A DNA stretch of 37,023 nt. Source: an uncultured Lachnospiraceae bacterium. GTDB taxonomy: Bacteria > Bacillota > Clostridia > Lachnospirales > Lachnospiraceae. Under the pieces are notes generated by a model. It saw only the letters and a list, made by a program, of their open reading frames with translations, was not told the origin of the DNA and made no database searches. The number at the start of each line of letters is the position of its first letter. The stretch's first letter is position 1. The DNA is taken from the NCBI GenBank assembly GCA_930972465.1, contig CAKNHF010000029.1:1-37023 (forward strand). The letters are read 5' to 3'. A program made the position numbers and the translations under genes. Positions 1-6,995 of this stretch are shown piece after piece.

Positions 1-30
1 GTGGCGGATTATAAGGAGGAGCAGGAATGA
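1..30 (+). CDS. 3' end of an unidentified upstream gene (partial)
   Basis: Frame 1 is open from the window edge and ends in a TGA at 28-30, reading VADYKEEQE. The stop overlaps the ATG of the ABC ATPase (ATGA at 27-30), the usual sign of translational coupling. In many Firmicutes a GntR-family (YtrA-like) regulator precedes such an ATPase/permease pair, so that is a possible identity, but nine residues cannot show it. Confidence 0.35.
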   Translation: MADYKEEQE

Positions 31-713
31 TACTGGAGTGTAAAGATCTGACGAAGATATTTGTTGGGAAAAGAGCGGTTTCAAATGTAAACCTGAGCCT
101 GGAAAAGGGCAGGATATACGGACTGCTGGGAGAGAACGGAAGCGGGAAGACGACCTGGATGAAGATGATTGCAGGGCTTACGAAGCCGTCGTCAGGAGAG
201 ATCCTGTACAAAGGCCATAGGCTCTGCTACCGGGATAAGGCTGAGATCGCCTATATGTCCACGGAGCCTTTCTACTATGACTATATGAAAGTCGAGGATG
301 TGGGGCAGTATTATCAGGACTTTTTTGAAGATTTTGACCTGAAGAAATTCCGGGAAGTGATCAGCCGGTCCGATCTGGACGAATCGATGAAAGTGAGAAA
401 TCTGTCAAGCGGCATGAGTGCAAAACTTAAGATCGCGGCGACCATATCCAGGAAAGCGGCGCTGTGTCTTCTGGACGAACCGCTGAACGGGATCGACTAT
501 AAGGCAAGGGAAGAGATTATTTCTCTTATCCTTGATGAGGCCGGGGAAGAGAATACATTTGTCATCTCCACACATCTGCTTGAAGAGATTGAGAGCTTTG
601 TGGATACGGCAATATTTATTAAAGCGGGTGAAGTGGTGAAAACGGCGGATCTCGAGCGGGAGAGGATCGAGAGCGGACGCTCACTCACTGATATCTATAT
701 GGAGATCATGTAA
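27..713 (+). CDS. ABC transporter ATP-binding protein (ABC-2 type exporter)
   Basis: A 228-residue nucleotide-binding subunit that would power export by the membrane protein encoded next to it. Visible motifs in order: Walker A GENGSGKT at residues 35-42, a degenerate signature LSSGM at 126-130, Walker B LCLLDEP at 146-152, and the switch histidine H183 in STH. The Q-loop region (around 77-82) reads YMSTEP and has no clear glutamine, as in many YtrB/CcmA-like ATPases. The length is short but normal for this group. The start ATG follows AAGGAGG at 13-19. It overlaps the preceding frame by 4 nt and is 14 nt from the permease gene, so the three are probably co-transcribed. The substrate is unknown; peptides, antibiotics or lipids are handled by relatives. 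Confidence 0.9.
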   Translation: MILECKDLTKIFVGKRAVSNVNLSLEKGRIYGLLGENGSGKTTWMKMIAGLTKPSSGEILYKGHRLCYRDKAEIAYMSTEPFYYDYMKVEDVGQYYQDFFEDFDLKKFREVISRSDLDESMKVRNLSSGMSAKLKIAATISRKAALCLLDEPLNGIDYKAREEIISLILDEAGEENTFVISTHLLEEIESFVDTAIFIKAGEVVKTADLERERIESGRSLTDIYMEIM

Positions 714-727
714 GGAGGAGTTTTGAG

Positions 728-1498
728 ATGGGAAAACTGATAAAATACGAATGGAAAAAGCAGAGAATGTCCAGAATGGTGATATTGATCGGGCTGGGCG
801 TCTGCCTGCTTTTATTTCTGGGAGGACTTCTTTTCCAGAGCGATCTGACACTTGCGGCCTCAATTCTGCTGCTGGCATTCGGCTCCATACTGGTTCTTTT
901 CTATACAGGGATAGAAAGTATCCTGGTTCTGAACAGAGATCTGCGGACAAGACAGAGCTATATGCTCTGGATGGTGCCGAAATCCGTGTGGGAGATTTTG
1001 GGGGCAAAATACATCTGTGCCTTTCTGCAGATGCTGTTTGTATTCGGACTGTTTGTTGCGGCGGCATGTATTTGCTCTGCTGCGGCGCTTTTCAGCAGCG
1101 GAGGCATACAGGAACTGGCAAAGGCAGTGGAGACACTGGTGCAGGCATTGACCAATGAAAAGCTGGACTGGGGAATGATACTGATCAATCTGATCTGGTT
1201 TGCAGTTTACATGCTGATCGGCTGGACAGAAGTGATCCTGGTGGGATTCCTGGCGGTTATCATTTCAAGAACGGTGCTGATCCGTTCAAAGCTTGCAGGC
1301 TTTCTTTCCGTGATTCTCTTTTTCGTGATCATTTATCTGGTTGAAAGAGGCCTCTCTCTGCTGGGGACGCTTCCGTGGGGATATGATGCGGGAATCGGGG
1401 GCAGATTCGTTCTGTGGCAGATCGTTTACTATCTGTTTGTCAGCATAATACTGTTCCTTATATCGGGCTGGCTCTCGGAGAAGAAACTCAGCGTTTAG
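728..1498 (+). CDS. ABC-2 type permease, membrane subunit
   Basis: A 256-residue integral membrane protein with about six hydrophobic segments (roughly residues 17-37, 43-62, 94-118, 149-170, 173-215 as two closely spaced helices, and 230-248). Charged or polar stretches lie between them. No catalytic motif is visible; it is called a permease from its topology and its position directly after the ATPase, with AAGGAGG at 712-718. It is the likely partner of the preceding subunit in an exporter. Its TAG stop (1496-1498) overlaps the stop of the opposite-strand pseudouridine synthase gene, so there is no room for a terminator between the two convergent genes. Confidence 0.8.
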   Translation: MGKLIKYEWKKQRMSRMVILIGLGVCLLLFLGGLLFQSDLTLAASILLLAFGSILVLFYTGIESILVLNRDLRTRQSYMLWMVPKSVWEILGAKYICAFLQMLFVFGLFVAAACICSAAALFSSGGIQELAKAVETLVQALTNEKLDWGMILINLIWFAVYMLIGWTEVILVGFLAVIISRTVLIRSKLAGFLSVILFFVIIYLVERGLSLLGTLPWGYDAGIGGRFVLWQIVYYLFVSIILFLISGWLSEKKLSV

Positions 1499-2418
1499 AC
1501 TTCCGGAGACCGGGCGGAATCAGGGCTGCCGAGCACTGCCTTCATATCCTCCGGCAGGGGCGCTGCAAAGGCAAGCTCCTGCCCGGTAATGGGATGGCGG
1601 AAACTCAGGCGGTGGGAGTGCAGTGCCTGGCGGGAAATGAACTCCATATCGGGATTATAGAGATAATCCCCGATGAGAGGGTATCCGATATATTTCATAT
1701 GGACACGGATCTGATGGGTGCGGCCCGTCTCGAGAATAAGCGAGACGAGGCTGTGCCCGTTTTTTTCTTCCCTGACGCGGTAGTGAGTGACCGCCTTTTC
1801 CCCGTGCACAAAATCAATCTTCCGTTCAATAAGGGAAGTTCCGGCCCGCCCGATGGGAGCGCTGATCGTCCCTTCCATCGGTGTGATCCGGCCGCGCACG
1901 AGCGCCAGATATTCCCTTCTGACTTCATGGCGGACCGCCATCTGCGAGAGGATGCTGGAGCTGACCAGATGCTTTGCGATCACGGTCAGACCGGAGGTAT
2001 CCCGGTCCAGCCGGTTCGTGCACCGGAAGATAAAAGGTTTCCCCTGCTGTTCATAATAATACATCAGTGCATTGGCAAGGGAATTGCGGTAATTGTTGAG
2101 GGAGGGATGGGTAGGCATCCCGGCGGGCTTGTTGACAACAATAAGGTCATCGTCCTCATAAATGATATCGAGGGGAAGTTCCACGGCAGGGATGTTGGGG
2201 GAAGAGTCGTTCTCCTGTATGTGTACGGTGAGGATATCCCCGTCAGAGAGCATAGACTTCATATATGACCATGTCCCGTTGATGAGGATGCTCTCAGGCA
2301 TCTTTTTGAGCTGTGTCAGATTCTGGTAAGAATAACCCTTCCTGCGAAGGAACTGCTCCACGCGGAGAGTCTTTTCTTCATCTTTGATTCTAATTGGGTA
2401 AGTAATGATACGGTTCAT
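1495..2418 (-). CDS. RluA/RluD-family pseudouridine synthase
   Basis: Isomerises specific uridines in structured RNA, usually 23S rRNA or tRNA, to pseudouridine. The 307-residue protein has an N-terminal S4-like RNA-binding part (about 15-75) and a catalytic domain. The catalytic motif is RLDRDTSGL at 136-144 with the nucleophilic Asp expected at D138; the residue before it is Asn rather than the common His. RTHQIRVH at 233-240 is the conserved family motif. The length matches RluD-type enzymes of Firmicutes. The start follows AGAAAGG with 7 nt spacing. The exact target uridine cannot be told from sequence. It is convergent with the ABC permease gene, with the two stop codons overlapping by 4 nt, and one copy of the GGGGTCAGGCCCC repeat lies just upstream. 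Confidence 0.88.
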   Translation of the reverse strand: MNRIITYPIRIKDEEKTLRVEQFLRRKGYSYQNLTQLKKMPESILINGTWSYMKSMLSDGDILTVHIQENDSSPNIPAVELPLDIIYEDDDLIVVNKPAGMPTHPSLNNYRNSLANALMYYYEQQGKPFIFRCTNRLDRDTSGLTVIAKHLVSSSILSQMAVRHEVRREYLALVRGRITPMEGTISAPIGRAGTSLIERKIDFVHGEKAVTHYRVREEKNGHSLVSLILETGRTHQIRVHMKYIGYPLIGDYLYNPDMEFISRQALHSHRLSFRHPITGQELAFAAPLPEDMKAVLGSPDSARSPEV

Positions 2419-2424
2419 GAATTG

Positions 2425-2473
2425 CCTTTCTGTCAGAAATTTCTGAAAATGCTGCTCAAAGGGGCCTGACCCC
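2425..2473 (-). repeat. Interspersed GGGGTCAGGCCCC repeat, locus 1 (single copy)
   Basis: Core GGGGCCTGACCCC at 2461-2473 with an arm on its left that contains the perfect 14-bp palindrome TCAGAAATTTCTGA (2433-2446). Read on the minus strand, core plus arm align base for base with the repeats at 16971 and 29798 (CCCCTTTG, three variable bases, then a CGTTTTCAGA-like block). Only one core is present here and the opposite arm is not complementary. It lies upstream of the pseudouridine synthase gene and of the sugar-transport promoter. Confidence 0.8.
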
Positions 2474-2492
2474 TATGATACCATATTATCTT

Positions 2493-2553
2493 GAAATAGT
2501 GATATATTTCTGAAAATTTTATCATGTCGTTTCTTCCCGCATTTTTCTATAAT
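2493..2553 (+). promoter_or_regulatory. Probable activator-dependent promoter of the sugar ABC operon
   Basis: A perfect -10 box TATAAT lies at 2548-2553, 42 nt before the start codon of the binding-protein gene. No acceptable -35 box sits 16-18 nt upstream, which suggests dependence on an activator. A small inverted repeat, GAAATA (2493-2498) and TATTTC (2505-2510), lies roughly 55-65 bp upstream of the expected transcription start and could be its site. The AraC-type regulator at 6996 is a candidate, by proximity only. Confidence 0.5.
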
Positions 2554-2594
2554 AACCGCAACGAGGAAAAAACAACAAAAAGGAGGAAGGTTTT

Positions 2595-3941
2595 ATGAAG
2601 AGGAAAAGAATGCTTGCTTTTGTTCTGGCGGCAGCTATGGTCGGAGGGCTGGTGACAGGCTGCGGCAGTTCAGATGACTCGGGTGGAGGAAGTTCATCCG
2701 GCGGCGGGAGTACATCCACAGGAAAGGTCTATTACCTGAACTTCAAGCCGGAGCAGGCGGATCAGTGGGTGGAGCTCGCTGAGCAGTATACGGAGGAGAC
2801 AGGAGTACAGGTTGATGTGCAGACAGCGGCTTCCGGTACATACGAGTCACAGCTCAAGTCAGAGATGGCGAAGGATGAGGCTCCGACGCTGTTCCAGGTA
2901 AACGGTCCGGTGGGACTTGCTACATGGAAGGACTACTGCTATGACCTGGCGGACAGCGCAGTGTATAAAGATGTATCGAGCGACGACTATGTGCTCAAAG
3001 ACGGAGATCAGGTGCTCGGTATTGCATATGTGATCGAGACATACGGGCTGATCTATAACAAGGCGATTCTGAACGACTATTTCAGCGCAGACTGGTCCAC
3101 CGTGAAATCCATCGATGACCTGAATAACTTCGAAGCTCTTAAGACAGTGGCGGAAGAAATCCAGGCACACAAAGATGATCTGGGAGTCGAAGGCGCATTT
3201 ACATCAGCGGGAATGGATTCGTCCTCAGACTGGAGGTTCAAGACCCACCTTGCAAACCTGCCGATCTACTATGAGTACAAAGACAGGGGAATTACATCAA
3301 CAGATGCGATCGAAGGCACATACCTCGATAACTACAAACAGATCTGGGATCTTTACATCAACAATGCGACATGTGAACCGTCCATGATTTCCTCCAAGAC
3401 AGGCGACGACGCTACATCCGAATTTGCTCTGGGAGAGGCAGTCTTCTATCAGAATGGCACATGGGCATACAACGATATCAAGGACAATGAAGTGGCGGAT
3501 GAAGACCTCGGAATGCTTCCGATCTATATCGGTGTTGAGGGAGAGGAAAATCAGGGACTCTGCACCGGTTCCGAGAACTACTGGTGTGTAAACAAGAACG
3601 CATCAGAAGAAGATATCCAGGCAACGCTCGACTTTATGCAGTGGGTAGTTGAGAGTGATGAAGGCCGCGACATGCTGGCAAATCAGATGGGATTTGTGAC
3701 TCCGTTCACCACATTCTCAGATTACCTTCCGTCCAATCCGCTTGTGCTGGCAAATGAAGAGTACGATGAAGCGGGAAAGACTCCTGTAAGCTGGAACTTC
3801 ACGACAATGCCATCCGAAAACTGGAAAAATAATCTGGGAAGCGCTCTCCTGGAGTACGCACAGGGTACAGGCGACTGGGACGGCGTTGTGACAGCGTTCG
3901 TAGACGGATGGAAAACAGAGTACGCAGCGGCAAACGAGTAA
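2595..3941 (+). CDS. Sugar ABC transporter substrate-binding lipoprotein
   Basis: Extracellular receptor of a carbohydrate importer (binding-protein family 1, MalE-like). Of 448 residues, the first 22 form a lipoprotein signal: basic KRKR, a hydrophobic stretch, then the lipobox LVTGC with lipidated Cys23. A flexible Ser/Gly linker (about 25-43) follows, then the two-lobed binding domain. The family features include an NGTWAYNDI block about two thirds in and tryptophan-rich segments able to stack on sugars. The start follows AGGAGG at 2581-2586. It is followed by the two permeases at 4041 and 4883, but by no ATPase, so a shared MsmK-like ATPase elsewhere is presumably used. The sugar cannot be named from sequence. 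Confidence 0.9.
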   Translation: MKRKRMLAFVLAAAMVGGLVTGCGSSDDSGGGSSSGGGSTSTGKVYYLNFKPEQADQWVELAEQYTEETGVQVDVQTAASGTYESQLKSEMAKDEAPTLFQVNGPVGLATWKDYCYDLADSAVYKDVSSDDYVLKDGDQVLGIAYVIETYGLIYNKAILNDYFSADWSTVKSIDDLNNFEALKTVAEEIQAHKDDLGVEGAFTSAGMDSSSDWRFKTHLANLPIYYEYKDRGITSTDAIEGTYLDNYKQIWDLYINNATCEPSMISSKTGDDATSEFALGEAVFYQNGTWAYNDIKDNEVADEDLGMLPIYIGVEGEENQGLCTGSENYWCVNKNASEEDIQATLDFMQWVVESDEGRDMLANQMGFVTPFTTFSDYLPSNPLVLANEEYDEAGKTPVSWNFTTMPSENWKNNLGSALLEYAQGTGDWDGVVTAFVDGWKTEYAAANE

Positions 3942-3953
3942 GCGGCTATAAAA

Positions 3954-4022
3954 AGGAAATTTTTAAGATTTCCTCCTAAAGTAACGAGAAAAGGGCTCCG
4001 GCAGTTTCTGACGGAGCCCTTT
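3954..4022 (+). promoter_or_regulatory. Tandem intercistronic hairpins after the binding-protein gene
   Basis: Hairpin 1 pairs AGGAAAT (3954-3960) with ATTTCCT (3968-3974). Hairpin 2 pairs AAAGGGCTCCG (3990-4000) with CGGAGCCCTTT (4012-4022), an 11-bp perfect stem. No run of T follows hairpin 2; instead the ribosome binding site of the first permease begins about 5 nt later. This is probably a partial terminator or 3'-end stabiliser giving more binding protein than permease, as known for other binding-protein operons. Confidence 0.75.
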
Positions 4023-4040
4023 GCAGGAAGGAGAGAAAAA

Positions 4041-4883
4041 ATGCAGAAAGCTATAAAAAAATATTTTCCGATATTTGTACTCCCGACGATGATCGCCTTT
4101 GCGATCGGATTTCTGGCTCCGTTTATTCTTGGGATCTACCTTTCGTTTTGTAATTTCACAACAGTAACGGATGCGGAATTTATCGGGATCGGAAATTATC
4201 TGAAAATACTGGGGGATGCAGAGTTTATCCATTCGCTGTGGTATACGGCTCTGTTTACAATTGTTACGGTGATCCTGATCAATGTGCTTGCCTTTGCGGT
4301 GGCGCTGCTCCTGACAAAAGGAATCCGCGGGACAAACGTGTTCCGTACGGTATTTTTCATGCCGAACCTGATCGGAGGCATCGTGCTCGGCTATGTATGG
4401 CAGCTTCTTCTCAACGGCGTGCTTGCACATTTCGAGAGAACGCTGACTTATTCAGAATGGTTCGGATTCTGGGGACTTGTCATCCTGATGCTCTGGCAGC
4501 AGATCGGATATATGATGATCATTTACATTTCCGGTATTCAGAATATCCCGGGCGAACTGATCGAAGCGGCAAAGATCGACGGGGCAAGACCGTCCCAGAT
4601 CCTGCGGCATGTGACCATCCCGATGGTCATGCCGTCCATTACGATCTGTACATTTCTGACGCTGACCAACGGTTTCAAACTCTTTGACCAGAACCTGGCC
4701 CTGACCAACGGAGCGCCGTCGAAGATGTCCGAGCTGCTGGCGCTGAATATCTATAATACATTCTACGGAAGAGCAGGATGGGAAGGCGTCGGGCAGGCAA
4801 AGGCGGTCATATTCTTTATCATAGTGGGAGTGATCGCACTGATCCAGAACAAGCTTACAACGTCTAAGGAGGTGCAGCAGTAA
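4041..4883 (+). CDS. Sugar ABC transporter permease (MalF/UgpA-like)
   Basis: Inner-membrane subunit of the carbohydrate importer. The 280-residue protein has six predicted membrane helices, beginning at about residues 9-33, 66-92, 104-124 and 142-166 and ending at 255-269. The cytoplasmic EAA loop that docks on the ATPase is clear: EAAKIDG at 175-181 followed by P194. The start is preceded by GGAAGGAG. Its stop (4881-4883) shares one base with the start of the second permease, so translation is coupled. It pairs with the following MalG-like subunit; the sugar is not identified. Confidence 0.92.
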   Translation: MQKAIKKYFPIFVLPTMIAFAIGFLAPFILGIYLSFCNFTTVTDAEFIGIGNYLKILGDAEFIHSLWYTALFTIVTVILINVLAFAVALLLTKGIRGTNVFRTVFFMPNLIGGIVLGYVWQLLLNGVLAHFERTLTYSEWFGFWGLVILMLWQQIGYMMIIYISGIQNIPGELIEAAKIDGARPSQILRHVTIPMVMPSITICTFLTLTNGFKLFDQNLALTNGAPSKMSELLALNIYNTFYGRAGWEGVGQAKAVIFFIIVGVIALIQNKLTTSKEVQQ

Positions 4884-5722
4884 TGGGAGCAAGAAAAGCA
4901 AAACACGGCTGGCCGCTGACAATATTTTTTACGATCGTGAGCCTTCTGTATGTGTATCCGATCGTGCTGGTGTTTATTAATTCGTTTAAAAAGAAAGCAT
5001 ATATCAGCAAATCTCCGTTTCAGATCCCCACGGGGAACATGTTTGTGGGGCTGGAGAACTATATCCGCGGCATTGAGCAGACCGGCCTGGTCGAGGCTTT
5101 CGGGTGGAGTATTTTCATCACTGTATTTTCCGTGGCGGCGATCATCCTCTGCTGTTCCATGTGCGCGTGGTATATCAGCCGTGTACACACAAAAGTGACG
5201 AAAGCAATTTATATCTTGTGTCTGTTTGCCATGATCGTGCCGTTTCAGATGGAAATGTATACATTGTCAAAGATCGCAAACATGCTCCATATGGGGAATC
5301 CCTGGGGGATCATCATCATCTATCTGGGGTTCGGCGCGGGACTTTCGGTCTTCATGTTCACCGGGTTCATGAAATCCATTCCGCTGGAAATAGAGGAAGC
5401 GGCAATGATCGACGGATGTACACCGCTCCAGACATTCTTCCGTGTGGTTATGCCGATCGCGAAACCCACCTGCATCACGGTCGTGATTCTGCAGGCCATG
5501 TGGATCTGGAACGATTATCTTCTGCCGTCCCTTGTGCTGGATCAGAGAAAATATAAGACCATCCCCATGGCAGTGCAGTACCTGAAAGGCGGATACGGTT
5601 CCGTTGATATGGGCGCCATGATGGGGACCCTGGTGCTGGCCATCGTACCGATCATCATCTTCTACCTGTTCTGCCAGAGATATATCATCGAAGGTGTGGT
5701 AGCAGGAGCTGTCAAAGGGTAA
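4883..5722 (+). CDS. Sugar ABC transporter permease (MalG/UgpE-like)
   Basis: Second channel subunit of the importer, 279 residues, with six predicted helices starting at about 12-33. The EAA loop is EEAAMIDGCTPLQTF at 171-185, and the C-terminus RYIIEGVVAGAVKG is the typical MalG-like ending that contacts the ATPase. AAGGAGG lies at 4866-4872 inside the previous gene, and the ATG overlaps the previous stop by 1 nt. The operon ends here at a GC-rich hairpin; there is no ATPase, glycosidase or sugar kinase gene after it. The ATP-hydrolysing subunit must come from another locus if this importer is functional. Confidence 0.92.
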   Translation: MGARKAKHGWPLTIFFTIVSLLYVYPIVLVFINSFKKKAYISKSPFQIPTGNMFVGLENYIRGIEQTGLVEAFGWSIFITVFSVAAIILCCSMCAWYISRVHTKVTKAIYILCLFAMIVPFQMEMYTLSKIANMLHMGNPWGIIIIYLGFGAGLSVFMFTGFMKSIPLEIEEAAMIDGCTPLQTFFRVVMPIAKPTCITVVILQAMWIWNDYLLPSLVLDQRKYKTIPMAVQYLKGGYGSVDMGAMMGTLVLAIVPIIIFYLFCQRYIIEGVVAGAVKG

Positions 5723-5735
5723 GATGGAAAGGGGA

Positions 5736-5757
5736 CGAGCCCGGCGGGCCGGGCTCG
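5736..5757 (+). terminator. GC-rich hairpin ending the sugar ABC operon
   Basis: A perfect 9-bp stem, CGAGCCCGG (5736-5744) with CCGGGCTCG (5749-5757), closes a 4-nt loop, 13 nt after the permease stop. Only a pyrimidine-rich stretch follows, without a real T-run, so termination may be inefficient. It lies between two convergent genes and could act on transcripts from both sides. Confidence 0.55.
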
Positions 5758-5815
5758 CCTCCTTCTGTCTCGCCTTCTACATCCTTTTGGCCGGAACAAG
5801 CCCAGCCGCGGCGGA

Positions 5816-6700
5816 TTATCCGTTCTTCCGGAAGATACGATCCTCCCGCGCAAACACCGGGGCAAACTGTTTCAGCCCGAACCTGCGGACAAACAATTCA
5901 CATTTGCACAGGAAGAGATAATACGGATTCAGCCCCTCCCCGTACAGACTTTCAAAGTTCCCCTGCCCTTTTGAAATGATCACATCGGCATCCAGAAGGA
6001 TCCGGCGGGCGCCAGAACTCAGCTCCTTCAGGACCGTACCCGGCGCGGCGCTCCCGTTTCCGACGCAGGGGACGAGCGCAGTCAGCCCTGTTGCCGCGGC
6101 ATCTTCCATAGTCGCGTCGTTGAGCACATCAGCGCCCCGTACCATTGCAGTGATCTGCAGGCTGGGAAATTCATTTTTCAGATGTCTGATAAAAATCTTA
6201 TCCAGAACAATCTCACCGCAGTTATCCGTAAGATAGACAAGCGTTTCCGCGCGTTCAAGATCCGATCTGAACTTCCTGTATTCATCCTCAGGAACCTGCT
6301 CGCAGGAGGTTTTTTCAAGCAGAGAGGTCAGCACATCTTTGTTTACATTTTCAACAGCAGAAAAATCAATATAATTGCCGGCACAGACATACTTAATGCA
6401 TTCCATCAGCGGATCGCCGGAGTCTTTGATCTTTGATTCGATCTCGTTCTCCATACTGAGAAGAAGTTCATTATATAATTTTTTCTGTCCGGAAAAATCT
6501 TCCGCCGTGCCCCAGAAAACCCGGTACAGTTGATCGATCTTTTCTGCAAGGGAGGGCGCTGACTCGGTCTGAGCGTTCTCATACAGAAAGCCCAGGAGCT
6601 GATGCATGTAGTCAGATTTCCTGTCCTCATCGGGAAACTGCCGGATCAGCTTTTCCTGCTTTGAGAGAAGGCAGGAAATACACATGGAAGCTGCGCGCAT
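5816..6700 (-). CDS. DUF89 family protein (ARMT1-like, putative metal-dependent phosphatase)
   Basis: A 294-residue protein with the DUF89 active-site pattern: DNCGE at 159-163 (the metal-binding Asp-Asn pair), GADVLNDAT at 189-197 with a third acidic position, and KGQGNFE at 244-250. Two cysteines close together near the start (C7, C10) resemble the CxxC start of bacterial members. Family members hydrolyse phosphorylated metabolites such as sugar phosphates and are thought to repair or pre-empt metabolite damage; the substrate here is not known. AAAGGAG precedes the ATG, with a rather long 11-nt spacing. It is convergent with a sugar importer and divergent from a sugar-type two-component system, which fits a role with a sugar phosphate, by context only. 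Confidence 0.8.
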   Translation of the reverse strand: MRAASMCISCLLSKQEKLIRQFPDEDRKSDYMHQLLGFLYENAQTESAPSLAEKIDQLYRVFWGTAEDFSGQKKLYNELLLSMENEIESKIKDSGDPLMECIKYVCAGNYIDFSAVENVNKDVLTSLLEKTSCEQVPEDEYRKFRSDLERAETLVYLTDNCGEIVLDKIFIRHLKNEFPSLQITAMVRGADVLNDATMEDAAATGLTALVPCVGNGSAAPGTVLKELSSGARRILLDADVIISKGQGNFESLYGEGLNPYYLFLCKCELFVRRFGLKQFAPVFAREDRIFRKNG

Positions 6701-6893
6701 AAAAAATCACACTCCTTTGTATTAAATAAATGTCGGGGGAAAAGCCCTAATTATGATGCCTGCGGATTGTTCTGTGGTGTGCGTTCACACAATCCAAATA
6801 TAGTTTATTATATCAACAGACTCTGCTTTTTTAAAGCTGAGTACCCCGTATTTTTAAATAACTGTAAACTGTACTTTTTAAATATCGCGCGTG

Positions 6894-6971
6894 TGGATTT
6901 ATCGGTACCGGTATATTATAATGGAGAGGATGACGGCAGACAGTCGGAGGAGATCCTCTGGCCGGTACCGG
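6894..6971 (+). promoter_or_regulatory. Promoter and paired CGGTACCGG sites of the two-component operon
   Basis: A -10 box TATAAT lies at 6917-6922 with a weak -35 match (TGGATT, 6894-6899). The 9-mer CGGTACCGG occurs twice, at 6903-6911 inside the spacer and at 6963-6971 in the leader, exactly 60 bp apart; the second copy is part of the 10-bp palindrome CCGGTACCGG. Between them the leader can form a 7-bp hairpin (AGAGGAT 6925-6931 with ATCCTCT 6953-6959). The pair looks like an operator, possibly for autoregulation. The divergent 6701-6890 segment is AT-rich and shows no convincing gene. Confidence 0.55.
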
Positions 6972-6995
6972 ACAGAGTGAGAAAGGAATGAGAAC

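Noticed and set aside
1414-2268. 284-codon plus-strand frame over the pseudouridine synthase
   Set aside because: The minus-strand gene carries clear RluD motifs; the plus frame is a shadow.
5724-5921. 65-codon frame just after the second sugar permease
   Set aside because: It runs through the GC-rich hairpin and the end of the DUF89 gene, and no ribosome binding site precedes it.
6767-6991. 74-codon frame in the DUF89/two-component intergenic region
   Set aside because: It covers the promoter and operator elements and has an AT-driven composition without a ribosome binding site.
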